From WHSW01 sp963842795 (GTDB taxonomy: Bacteria; Actinomycetota; Thermoleophilia; Solirubrobacterales; 70-9): a DNA stretch of 64,000 nucleotides. The DNA lies in contig CAWJHV010000041.1 in NCBI GenBank assembly GCA_963842795.1, positions 186,001-250,000 of the forward strand. The letters run 5' to 3'. Positions 24,901 to 31,781 of the stretch are shown here, one piece after another. Positions within the stretch are counted from its first letter, which is position 1. Each line of letters opens with the position of its first letter. A program made the position numbers and the translations under genes. Under the pieces are notes generated by a model. That model was not told the DNA's origin. It saw only the letters and a program-made list of their open reading frames with translations, and ran no database searches.

Positions 24901-24913
24901 CTCAGAAGTATCG
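24898..24913 (+). repeat. 16-bp direct repeat at the end of NTF2-like gene A
   Basis: TAGCTCAGAAGTATCG, including the stop codon of the gene, is identical to 27301-27316 at the end of the second NTF2-like gene. Such a match outside coding constraint suggests the two genes share a duplicated ancestor segment or a conserved 3' element. Confidence 0.75.
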
Positions 24914-24941
24914 CTTTGGACCTTGACCTCAACCGGTCAAT

Positions 24942-26249
24942 GCACCACCCCTGACGTTTCGGATCGTCTCATCTAGTCCGAGCGCTGTCGAGCGGAGGCC
25001 GTAGGCCGTTGCGAGATCAGCGCTCGGCGCCGACGTCGTTAAGGCCCTCGATCAGCTCGGTGAGCTTCTCGGCCGGGGTCCGAAAGCCAAGTGTCTTTCG
25101 CGGCCGGCCGTTGAGCAGCTCGGCGACCTCGTCGAGGCGCTGCTGGGTGATCCCCGCGAGGCTTTGGCCCTTGGGGAAGTACTGGCGAAGCAAACCGTTG
25201 GTGTTCTCGTTCGAGCCCCGCTGCCAGGGGCTTCTGGGGTCGCAGAGGTAGACGTCGACGCCGGTCTTGACCGAAAAGCGCCGGTGAAGGGACATCTCGT
25301 GGCCCTGATCCCAGGTCAGCGAGCGGCGAAGCTGGGCGGGCAAGGTGGTGATGCTCTGGGCCAGCGCCTCGCAGACCCGTTCGGCCTCCGTTCCCTCGGG
25401 CAGGGCGACCAGCTGGCAGTAACGGGTGGAACGCTCGACCAGGGTCGCGATCGCCGCGGCGCTCTGGCGGTTACCCATCAAAAGATCGCCCTCCCAATGG
25501 CCGGGGACCGCTCGGTCTTCGACCTCGGGCGGGCGCTCGGAGATCATCACCATCTCGGTGAGCTTGCCCTGGCGTTGGCCCTTTGACGACTGCGAGCGTG
25601 CGTAGCGCTTTTGACGGCGGGTTCTCAGGTGTCGGGTGAGCTCGCGCTTCAGGGTCCCGCGTGCCTGGATATAGAGCGAGCGATAGATCGTCTCGTGGGA
25701 GACCTGCATCGCCTCATTGTCGGGGTATTCGATCCGAAGCCGGCCCGCGATCTGCTGCGGGGAGTGGTCTAGGCGCAGTCGTTCGAAGACCAGTCGGCAA
25801 AGCTCACCGCAGAGCTCGAGCTTCCTAGGTCGTGGCCGGCGCGTCCGGCGCCAGGTCAGGCGGTCGGCCGCATGGGCGCGGTAGCGCCGCCGCCCGCCGC
25901 AGCGCTCGATCTCACGGGCGATCGTCGTGTGAGAGCGCTGAAGCCTGCGAGCGATCGCGCGGGCCGAGTCGCCGCCGGCGATCCCGCGCGAGATCTCCTC
26001 GCGCTCGGCCAGGCAAAGGCAACGCTCGGCTCGTCGACGTGGTCTCGGGCGGATCCCACCCACGCTTGCCACGTAGTTGCTCACCGAGACCGGAAGCAGG
26101 CCGAGCCGGTGGCCGATCTTGCGCTCGCTCAGCCCCTGGGCTCGCAGCTCCCAGACCTGCTCCTTCTCGGCCTCCGACAGGCCGTAGCGCCTCGTCATAT
26201 CCGCACCTCCTTCGTTGGTCAGCAGTTCGCTGACACTGGTGGGTGGTGC
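24942..26249 (-). mobile_element. IS30-family insertion sequence
   Basis: The element is about 1.3 kb and bounded by a short inverted repeat: GCACCACCC at 24942-24950 and its complement at 26241-26249. It holds one transposase gene. Inner bases of the ends also show partial similarity (CTGACG against GTGTCAGCG). A target duplication is not obvious, so the exact ends are tentative. It lies in the accessory region between the two NTF2-like paralogues. Confidence 0.7.
25017..26198 (-). CDS. IS30-family transposase
   Basis: A full-length 393-residue DDE transposase. The N-terminal HTH region reads RYGLSEAEKEQVWELRAQGLSERKIGHRLG, followed by a second HTH (SARAIARRLQRSHTTIAREI) and the SHETIYRSLY motif typical of IS30. 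The catalytic triad is D in GHWEGDLLMG, D in LTWDQGHE and E in GSNENTNGLLRQYFPKG. No frameshift is seen, so it is probably active. The ATG at 26198 is followed by MTRRYGLSE and preceded by AAGGAGG. Confidence 0.96.
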   Translation of the reverse strand: MTRRYGLSEAEKEQVWELRAQGLSERKIGHRLGLLPVSVSNYVASVGGIRPRPRRRAERCLCLAEREEISRGIAGGDSARAIARRLQRSHTTIAREIERCGGRRRYRAHAADRLTWRRTRRPRPRKLELCGELCRLVFERLRLDHSPQQIAGRLRIEYPDNEAMQVSHETIYRSLYIQARGTLKRELTRHLRTRRQKRYARSQSSKGQRQGKLTEMVMISERPPEVEDRAVPGHWEGDLLMGNRQSAAAIATLVERSTRYCQLVALPEGTEAERVCEALAQSITTLPAQLRRSLTWDQGHEMSLHRRFSVKTGVDVYLCDPRSPWQRGSNENTNGLLRQYFPKGQSLAGITQQRLDEVAELLNGRPRKTLGFRTPAEKLTELIEGLNDVGAER

Positions 26250-26312
26250 GGCGGTGGCTTGAGACCACCACGAGAAGCGGGCGTTTCTCCTCTTGCGGAG
26301 TAGGTTGGGCTA

Positions 26313-26780
26313 GTGAAGCGCGGGGCAGGCTTGGCACTCATCGCGACGGCCCTGTTGGCAGGCTCGGCCGCGGCGCGCCCCGCCGGAGTTCTCCATGGGG
26401 ACGTTGAGCCAAGCGGCTCGGTCAAAGTGGAGCTCTCGTTGAGTGAGCGAGGGGGTGTCAAGTTGCGCGGCTACCGTGTCTCGTTTCGCGGCGTGCCTTT
26501 GCAGTGCTCCCGCGGCTCGGCTCAGACGTTTGACCTACGGGCATCGAAGCTCCGCGATCGACGAAAGACAAGGCGCTTCGGCGCTACAGCGGTGACCCTG
26601 GGCACCGGCGGCGAGACCCAGGGCTATTGGGATTTTGAGGGTCGCTTGGTCCGGAAGAACTTCGCTCGCGGAACGATCAAAGTCCGCGACCGAACGTTTG
26701 CAGTTGGCCACGGCCAAACAGATGATTGCCGCAGCGGTGAACTGCGCTGGTCCGTCTCACGTGCGCAAGCGGACGGCTAA
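26313..26780 (+). CDS. Secreted hypothetical protein, 155 aa
   Basis: GTG 26313 gives a signal peptide (KRGAGLALIATALLAGSAAA) cleaved near AAA-RPA. The mature part is a beta-rich domain with segments VKVELSLSERGG, YRVSFRGVPLQC and GYWDFEGRLVRKNFARGTIKVRD; two Cys (LQCS, DDCRS) may form a disulfide. The family is unknown. It lies just right of the IS30 element and may be expressed independently. Confidence 0.65.
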   Translation: MKRGAGLALIATALLAGSAAARPAGVLHGDVEPSGSVKVELSLSERGGVKLRGYRVSFRGVPLQCSRGSAQTFDLRASKLRDRRKTRRFGATAVTLGTGGETQGYWDFEGRLVRKNFARGTIKVRDRTFAVGHGQTDDCRSGELRWSVSRAQADG

Positions 26781-26895
26781 CGGTCGCGGCCTGCGACCCC
26801 CCTGAAGCAACCGGACAAAGCGTTGCGCTTTGGCGGAGAAGCGGGACTTTCGCTTAGGCGAGGGAACTGACACTTCTTGGGGGATACTGGACGTG

Positions 26896-27303
26896 GTGTC
26901 GCGGGAGAACGTCGAGATCGTGAGGCGCAGCTGGGACGCCTGGATCGAAGGCGACCTGGACACCCTGTTGGGCTACGCGACGCCGGAGCTGGAGTGGGAC
27001 ACGCGGACCTTTGACGGCTGGCCGGAGAACGGGATCTACCGCGGCCACGCAGGCTTTCGTCGGTTTCTGGAGGAGTGGCTTGGAAGCTGGGAACGCTTCG
27101 AAGCCGGTGCGGACGATTTCATCGAGGCCGAGGATGCGCGGGTCCTGGTGATCTGCTGGCAGCGCGGATACGGGCCAGGGAGCCACGTGCCCGTTCAAAT
27201 GGACTACGCGGTCCTCTGCACACTTGATTGCGGGCTCATCTCCCACATGGAAGCGTATTCGGACCGGGCGAAAGCGCTCAAAGCTGCCGGGCTGACGAAG
27301 TAG
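26896..27303 (+). CDS. NTF2-like (SnoaL) family protein, copy B
   Basis: A 135-residue protein. GTG 26896 is the probable start since SRENVEIVRRSWDAW follows, matching the family; GTG 26893 is equivalent. Blocks RGHAGFRRFLEEWLGSWERF and ISHMEAYSDRAKALKAAGL align with copy A at 24505. Divergence between the two copies is high, so the duplication is old. A strong ribosome site is absent. It ends in the same 16-base tail as copy A. Confidence 0.75.
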   Translation: MSRENVEIVRRSWDAWIEGDLDTLLGYATPELEWDTRTFDGWPENGIYRGHAGFRRFLEEWLGSWERFEAGADDFIEAEDARVLVICWQRGYGPGSHVPVQMDYAVLCTLDCGLISHMEAYSDRAKALKAAGLTK

Positions 27304-27316
27304 CTCAGAAGTATCG
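27301..27316 (+). repeat. 16-bp direct repeat at the end of NTF2-like gene B
   Basis: TAGCTCAGAAGTATCG, identical to 24898-24913. The two copies are 2.4 kb apart and flank the IS30 element and the secreted-protein gene. Confidence 0.75.
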
Positions 27317-27339
27317 AACCTCGCACCTGCTGTCGCGGT

Positions 27340-28527
27340 GTGCGCGCCGGTACGCGCTTGGAGCACCCGCACACCGCGGATAGGCTGGCCCCTCGATACC
27401 CCGGACGGGCGCCTCGCGGCCATTCTCGTCGGTATCGGCGAGAACTCAGACGCCACACCGCCTCCCGTCCCCAAACCGCACGACTGGGAGGTCGTGACGG
27501 CGGCTCCCTCTTCAACGGGTCCTTCTCAGGGGTCTCGAACACAGGGATCGGGTTGCAGGTGATGGAGTCCCTGACGACCGGCAGCTACAACACGGCGACT
27601 GGCAACGGCGCCCTTGCCCTCGTCACCAGCGGCGACAGCAACATCGCGACTGGAGCCGGTGCCCTTCTCGCGACCACCAGTGGCAGCGACAACGTCGGGA
27701 TCGGCGACGCGGCCCTGAACTTCAACGAGACCGGAGAAGCCAACGTCGCCGTTGGAACCCGGGCGCTTCTGCACAACGCCGCCAGCTTCAACGTCGCGAC
27801 CGGCTTCAAGGCCCTGGCCGCGAACACGAGCGGCCACGACAACACCGCGACTGGGACCGACGCGCTGCTCGCCAACACGACCGGCAACTTCAACGTCGCC
27901 AGCGGCAGCACGGCGCTGCTCTCGAACACGACCGGCTCCGACAACGTCGCGAACGGGACCAGGGCGCTGCAGACGAACACGACCGGCAGCCGGAACGTCG
28001 CCAGCGGCACCGATGCGATGATCGCCAACTCCACCGGATCGGGCAACGTCGCCAACGGGCTCGAAGCATTGGCCTCCAACGCCACCGGCAGCGAGAACGT
28101 CGCGCTGGGTAACGGGGCGCTGTTCGCCAACGTGAGCGGCGATGCCAACGTCGCGGTCGGTTCCGGCGCCCTGGGCAAGGTCCGTGGCCGTCGCAACATC
28201 GCCCTGGGCAGGGATGCGGGAGCCAACGTCAGCGGCGTGCGCTCCAACAACATCGAGATCGGCAACCGGGGCTCCGCCACCGACACGGCGACGACTCGGA
28301 TCGGCACCCAGGGCGCGCAGACCAGGGCGTTCATGGCCGGGATCTCGGGCACCTCGATCCCGGGGCCGACCCAGGCGGTGGTCGCCAACTCCGCCGGCCA
28401 GTTGGGGACTGCAACCGCGGCGAAGGTCGCACCGCTGAGCGCCGCCGACGGCGAGCGCCTGCGGCGGCTCGTCAAGCGTCAGCAGCGGCAGATCGATCGG
28501 CTTCGCGACCAGGTGACGGGAGACTGA
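27340..28527 (+). CDS. YadA-head-like (Hep_Hag) repeat protein with C-terminal coiled coil
   Basis: The convincing part starts near residue 58 (SLFNGSFSGVSNTGIG). It consists of about 14 imperfect 15-residue units of the type TGSxNVAxGxxALxxN, the left-handed roll of trimeric autotransporter heads. A tail domain with MAGISGTSIPGP and a charged coiled coil (LRRLVKRQQRQIDRL) follows. The start is unclear: GTG 27340 gives an Arg-rich leader unlike a signal peptide, and ATG 27562 lies inside the repeat. The gene may be 5'-truncated. No membrane anchor is present. Confidence 0.65.
   Translation: MRAGTRLEHPHTADRLAPRYPGRAPRGHSRRYRRELRRHTASRPQTARLGGRDGGSLFNGSFSGVSNTGIGLQVMESLTTGSYNTATGNGALALVTSGDSNIATGAGALLATTSGSDNVGIGDAALNFNETGEANVAVGTRALLHNAASFNVATGFKALAANTSGHDNTATGTDALLANTTGNFNVASGSTALLSNTTGSDNVANGTRALQTNTTGSRNVASGTDAMIANSTGSGNVANGLEALASNATGSENVALGNGALFANVSGDANVAVGSGALGKVRGRRNIALGRDAGANVSGVRSNNIEIGNRGSATDTATTRIGTQGAQTRAFMAGISGTSIPGPTQAVVANSAGQLGTATAAKVAPLSAADGERLRRLVKRQQRQIDRLRDQVTGD
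27580..28180 (+). repeat. 45-bp coding repeat (15-aa head units)
   Basis: About 14 degenerate units, each beginning around ACCGGC-AGC-AAC and ending GCGCTG-NNN-NNN-AAC, encode the TGSxNVAxGxxALxxN roll. Identity between units is moderate, with the NTTGS core best kept between 27880 and 28060. A tract like this is prone to unit gain or loss. Confidence 0.75.
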
Positions 28528-28581
28528 TTGGAGCGGCGGGCCGCGGCACTGCGAGGCTTACGGCTTTACCTCTCGGCTTCA

Positions 28582-28609
28582 TTGGGCACCACGCGGGCGT
28601 GGTGCCCAA
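28582..28609. terminator. Perfect 13-bp hairpin between convergent genes
   Basis: TTGGGCACCACGC (28582-28594) and its exact complement (28597-28609) are separated by two bases. It lies between the stops of the repeat-protein gene (28527) and the minus-strand NTF2-like gene (28614), so it can terminate transcription from both sides. Confidence 0.65.
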
Positions 28610-28613
28610 ATCG

Positions 28614-29033
28614 CTAGCCCTCCGCATCTAGGAGTCGAACCGCCTCGGCGGCCGCCTTCGCCTCGTCGAGGCTCGACCAGATCTCGAGCCGTGAGATCTT
28701 GCTTTCGCGGAATTCGACCAGATAGCCGAAGCGCCGCTTCGCCTCGAAGCCGCTCGCACGACCGGTCGCTCGCACCTCGCCCTCCGCCACGAGCCGGTCG
28801 CCGACCGGGAAGACCGAGAGCAACTCGGCCTCATAGGCCGACCACTGGCGGCCGCCCTCCCGGTACCACGAGAGGGCACCCTCATGCCCTCGGTGTGCCC
28901 CCGGGCTCGTCGAGACATCGAAGCGCTCGACGAGCTCGAAGCTCGGATGCAGGAGGCCGGTGAACGCCGCCGTATCGCCGCGGGTCACCGCGGCGAACGC
29001 CTCCTGGACGAGCTCGATCTCGTTCTGCCCCAC
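28614..29033 (-). CDS. NTF2-like (SnoaL) family protein
   Basis: A 139-residue protein from GTG 29033. Family features: IELVQEAFAAVTRGDTAAFTGLLHPSFEL at the start, RGHEGALSWYREGGRQW in the middle and FGYLVEFRESKISRLEIWSSLDEA at the end. It is the third stand-alone member of this family in the window. No ligand or neighbour identifies the function. Confidence 0.8.
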   Translation of the reverse strand: MGQNEIELVQEAFAAVTRGDTAAFTGLLHPSFELVERFDVSTSPGAHRGHEGALSWYREGGRQWSAYEAELLSVFPVGDRLVAEGEVRATGRASGFEAKRRFGYLVEFRESKISRLEIWSSLDEAKAAAEAVRLLDAEG

Positions 29034-29075
29034 GGGGCAAGCAGTATCTCGCCCCCGGGGCTACCGGGGACGGGA

Positions 29076-30035
29076 CTAGCCGGCCGCGCGCAGCGGCTCG
29101 GCGAGCTCGGCGGCGTAGAAGTCGAAGAAGCCGTCCGGGTCAGGACCGGCGTTGACGAGGGCGAGGTGGTCGAAGCCGGCGTCGGCGAACTGCCGCGCGA
29201 CCTCGAGGTGGCGCTCGGGGTTGGGCCCGCAGGCGAACACCTCGCGCACGTGGTCGACTTCGATGAACTCGGCCGCCGCCTCGAAGTTGACCGGGTTCGG
29301 CAGCTCGGCGAGCACCTTCCAGCTGAGCAGCCCGAACCGGAACAGCCGGTGAGCGGATTGCGCGGCCTCCTCGGCGTCGGTGGCCCAGGCGAGCGGGACC
29401 TCGGCGTACTTCGAGCCCGACCCGCCGGCACGCTCGTAGGCCTCGACGAGCCCGGGGTCGGGATCGGTGGCAAAGATCCCGTCGCCCAGCTCGGCGGCGA
29501 TCCTCGCGCCGGCCGGACCGCCGATCGCGACGGCGATCGGAATTGGGGATTCGGGCAGGTCGAAGACCCGCGCGTCCTCGAGCTTCAGGTGCCTGCCCTC
29601 GTAGGAGTGATAGCCGCCGGACCACAGCGCCCGGATGATCTCCAGCGCCTCGCGGAACATCTGGTGGCGCTCGGTCACCGCGGGCCACCCGCGGCCGACG
29701 ATGTGCTCGTTGAGCTGCTCGCCGGCGCCGACGCCGAGCACGAAGCGGCCGTCGGAGAGCAGCGCGGTGGTCGCCGCGGCCTGCGCGACGATCGCCGGGT
29801 GGTAGCGGATCGACGGGCAGGTGACCCCGGTTGCGAGCCCGATCCGCTCGGTCCGCGCTGCGATCGCAGCCAGCACCGACCAGGCGAAGGCCGAGTGGCC
29901 GTGGTCGTAGAGCCAGGGGTGGAAGTGGTCGCTGACCTCGACGAAGTCGAAGCCCGCCTCCTCGGCCGCGACCGCTTGGCGGACCAGCTCCTGCGGCGGA
30001 TAGGCCTCGGCGAAGAGCTTGTAGCCGATCTTCAT
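29076..30035 (-). CDS. LLM-class F420-dependent oxidoreductase (TIGR03557-like)
   Basis: A 319-residue TIM-barrel protein. Start MKIGYKLFAEAYPPQELVRQ and motifs VEVSDHFHPW, ERIGLATGVTCPSIRYHPAI and VGAGEQLNEHI match the F420-dependent glucose-6-phosphate dehydrogenase-like branch. It uses coenzyme F420 to oxidise or reduce small organic substrates; the specific substrate cannot be given. It points to an F420-making actinobacterium. No signal peptide or operon partner is apparent. Confidence 0.88.
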   Translation of the reverse strand: MKIGYKLFAEAYPPQELVRQAVAAEEAGFDFVEVSDHFHPWLYDHGHSAFAWSVLAAIAARTERIGLATGVTCPSIRYHPAIVAQAAATTALLSDGRFVLGVGAGEQLNEHIVGRGWPAVTERHQMFREALEIIRALWSGGYHSYEGRHLKLEDARVFDLPESPIPIAVAIGGPAGARIAAELGDGIFATDPDPGLVEAYERAGGSGSKYAEVPLAWATDAEEAAQSAHRLFRFGLLSWKVLAELPNPVNFEAAAEFIEVDHVREVFACGPNPERHLEVARQFADAGFDHLALVNAGPDPDGFFDFYAAELAEPLRAAG

Positions 30036-30087
30036 CTCGTCCCCGGTTTACCCGGTGGGCGATGGCGCTACGCCGCGAAGCGAGACT

Positions 30088-31067
30088 TCAGTCCAGCCGG
30101 GAGGTCTCCTCGACCAGGTGGGCGAGCAACCCCGGCATCCCGCGCGCCGCGTGGACGCGCCGCTGCAGGTCGGCGCCGGATCCCCTCTCGAGCATCAGCT
30201 CGACGTGCTCGAGCTCGTGCTCGCATCCGAGGTCCCCGGCGACCTCGCCCGCGCGCTCCAGCGTCCGGCCGGCGAGCGTGCGCGCCGGCACCCGCTCGCC
30301 GTCGCGGTCGAGCAGATCCGCCTCGAGGCCGTGGCGGGTGGCCTGAAAGCTCGACTCGGCCAGCGCCTCGCGCGCCGGGATGTCGTCCTGGTCGCGCTCG
30401 GCTTCGATCCGGGCAAGACAGTGGCCGAGCGCCGCCAGGGCGCCGACCCGCCGCAGATCGGACTGCGCGTCGGCGGCGCGGACCTCGACCGTGCCGAGCC
30501 CGGGATGGATCCGCACGTCCCACCAGATGTGGGGTAGTCGTCGAGCCCGGCGGCCCGGCAGACCTGCTCCGTCACTCGCTCGAACTCCGCGAAGTCCTCG
30601 AACTCGGGGGCCATCGCCGCGCGCGGGTAGCTGCGGAAGATCACGGTCCGCGAGCTGGCGAGCACGGAGTCCTCGCCGAACCAGAAGGGCGAGTTCGCCG
30701 CCAGCGCGTTCAGCAGCGGCACGTGGGTGCGGATGCCGTTGTAGGCGCGGATCGCGGTCTCGGCATCGGGCACCCCGACGTGGATGTGCTGGCCGCACAG
30801 CGGGGTCCGCAGCACGCCCTGGAGCGTCTGGGCGATGAGCGTGTAGCGGGGCGTGTCCTGGACCGTCGCCGTGCCCGCGGCCGCGTTCGGATGCACGCCG
30901 GACCCCATGATCCGGGCGCCGGACGACAGCAGCTCGCGCCGTACCTCGCCCAGTGCTCCCGTGGCGTGGCCGACCTTCGCGCAGATCGGCGACTTGCCCT
31001 CGACCATCGCGGCGAAGAGCTCACTCGCGATCGCTCCGCGATCCGGCTCGACAAGCCACCTCCGACG
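30088..31067 (-). pseudogene. Broken glutamate-cysteine-ligase-like (YbdK/carboxylate-amine ligase) gene
   Basis: The N-part (frame from 31067; ATG 31007) includes TPLCGQHIHVGVPDAETAIRA and AANSPFWFGEDS. At 30531-30534 a run of four Cs breaks the frame: DDYP is followed by PHIWWDVRIHPGLGTVEVR in another frame, and one extra C would restore GLDDYPHIWWDVR. The C-part then runs to 30088. The family's N-terminal GVEEE-type ATP/Mg block is also missing, because a stop lies at 31068-31070. Two independent defects favour a real pseudogene over a sequencing slip. Confidence 0.75.
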
Positions 31068-31071
31068 TTAG

Positions 31072-31085
31072 TTAGGGGTCCCTAA
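31072..31085. promoter_or_regulatory. Palindromic operator candidate before the cupin gene
   Basis: TTAGGGGTCCCTAA: arms TTAGGG and CCCTAA around a two-base centre, 17 bases before the cupin ATG (31103). It lies between the broken ligase gene and the cupin gene. A dimeric repressor is the likeliest ligand; no regulator gene is adjacent. Confidence 0.45.
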
Positions 31086-31102
31086 TGGGTAGCGGTGGGC
31101 GG

Positions 31103-31546
31103 ATGAACGACGAGGGATCCCCCGATTACACGATCGTCGACGCCCTCGGGACGCGCGACCTATACCGGGGAACGAACGTCCCGGGCGAGTTCCGGAGCCT
31201 GACCGACGCGCTCGAGGCGACGCAGCTCGCCGCCACCCTGATCCGGATCCCGCCGCACTCGGACTTCGAGCAGGGCACCGGGCACTACCACGAGGAGCTC
31301 GAAGAGATCTATCTCGTCGGCCGCGGGAGGCTGACGATGCGCTTCGGCGACGAGATCCGCGAGGTCGGCGCCGGATCGGTGGTCCGGGTGGCCCCCAGTA
31401 CTGCGCGGTCTCACCGCAACGAGGGCGACGAGCCGGTCGAGCTGTGGGCGTTCTCGCGCCGGCATGAGGACGGCGACGCGACCAAGATCGACGACTTCTG
31501 GAAATCGTCGCCCACCGCGCGCCAGGAGCGGCGCTCAGCCGACTGA
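31103..31546 (+). CDS. Cupin-domain protein
   Basis: A 147-residue protein. ATG 31103 (MNDEGSPDYTIVDALG) after GGTGGGCGG is preferred over ATG 31085, which overlaps the palindrome. The metal site is HSDFEQGTGHYHEELEEIYLVGRG: two His plus Glu of cupin motif 1, and VVRVAPSTARSHRNEG for motif 2 with a His. It is a beta-barrel with unknown substrate. It overlaps the end of the convergent 79-residue gene by 12 bases. Confidence 0.82.
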   Translation: MNDEGSPDYTIVDALGTRDLYRGTNVPGEFRSLTDALEATQLAATLIRIPPHSDFEQGTGHYHEELEEIYLVGRGRLTMRFGDEIREVGAGSVVRVAPSTARSHRNEGDEPVELWAFSRRHEDGDATKIDDFWKSSPTARQERRSAD

Positions 31547-31774
31547 GCTCTTGCGGCGCGCGAGGCGCAGCGGCAGCAGGGAGAGCGGCGACCGGCGACC
31601 GAGGTCGTCGGCATCCTCGCGATCGAAGGCCGCCGCGTAGCGGGCTGCCTCGGCCGCGCTCGAGTAGGTCTTCGACCCGCCGAAGCCGCAGTCGCGCTCG
31701 CAGCTCCAGTGCATAGTCGCGCCCACGGCGCTGAAGCGGGGCCGGTGGCCGAGGATCGTGCAGGCGGCGGGCAC
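31535..31774 (-). CDS. Small conserved protein with Cys pair, 79 aa
   Basis: GTG 31774 starts 8 bases after the stop of the MFS gene. The sequence includes CTILGHRPRFSAVGATMHW, SCERDCGFGGSKTYSSAAEA and FDREDADDLGRRSPLSLLPL; I recall small actinobacterial proteins of this pattern but no function. Three Cys (SCERDC and the first) could bind a metal. It is probably cotranscribed with the permease. Confidence 0.65.
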   Translation of the reverse strand: MPAACTILGHRPRFSAVGATMHWSCERDCGFGGSKTYSSAAEAARYAAAFDREDADDLGRRSPLSLLPLRLARRKSSVG

Positions 31775-31781
31775 GGCCGGC

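Noticed and set aside
27340..28527. Annotation as a bZIP-like factor because of the C-terminal coiled coil
   Set aside because: The head repeats and TGSxNV pattern are clearly YadA-like; the coiled coil is only the tail.
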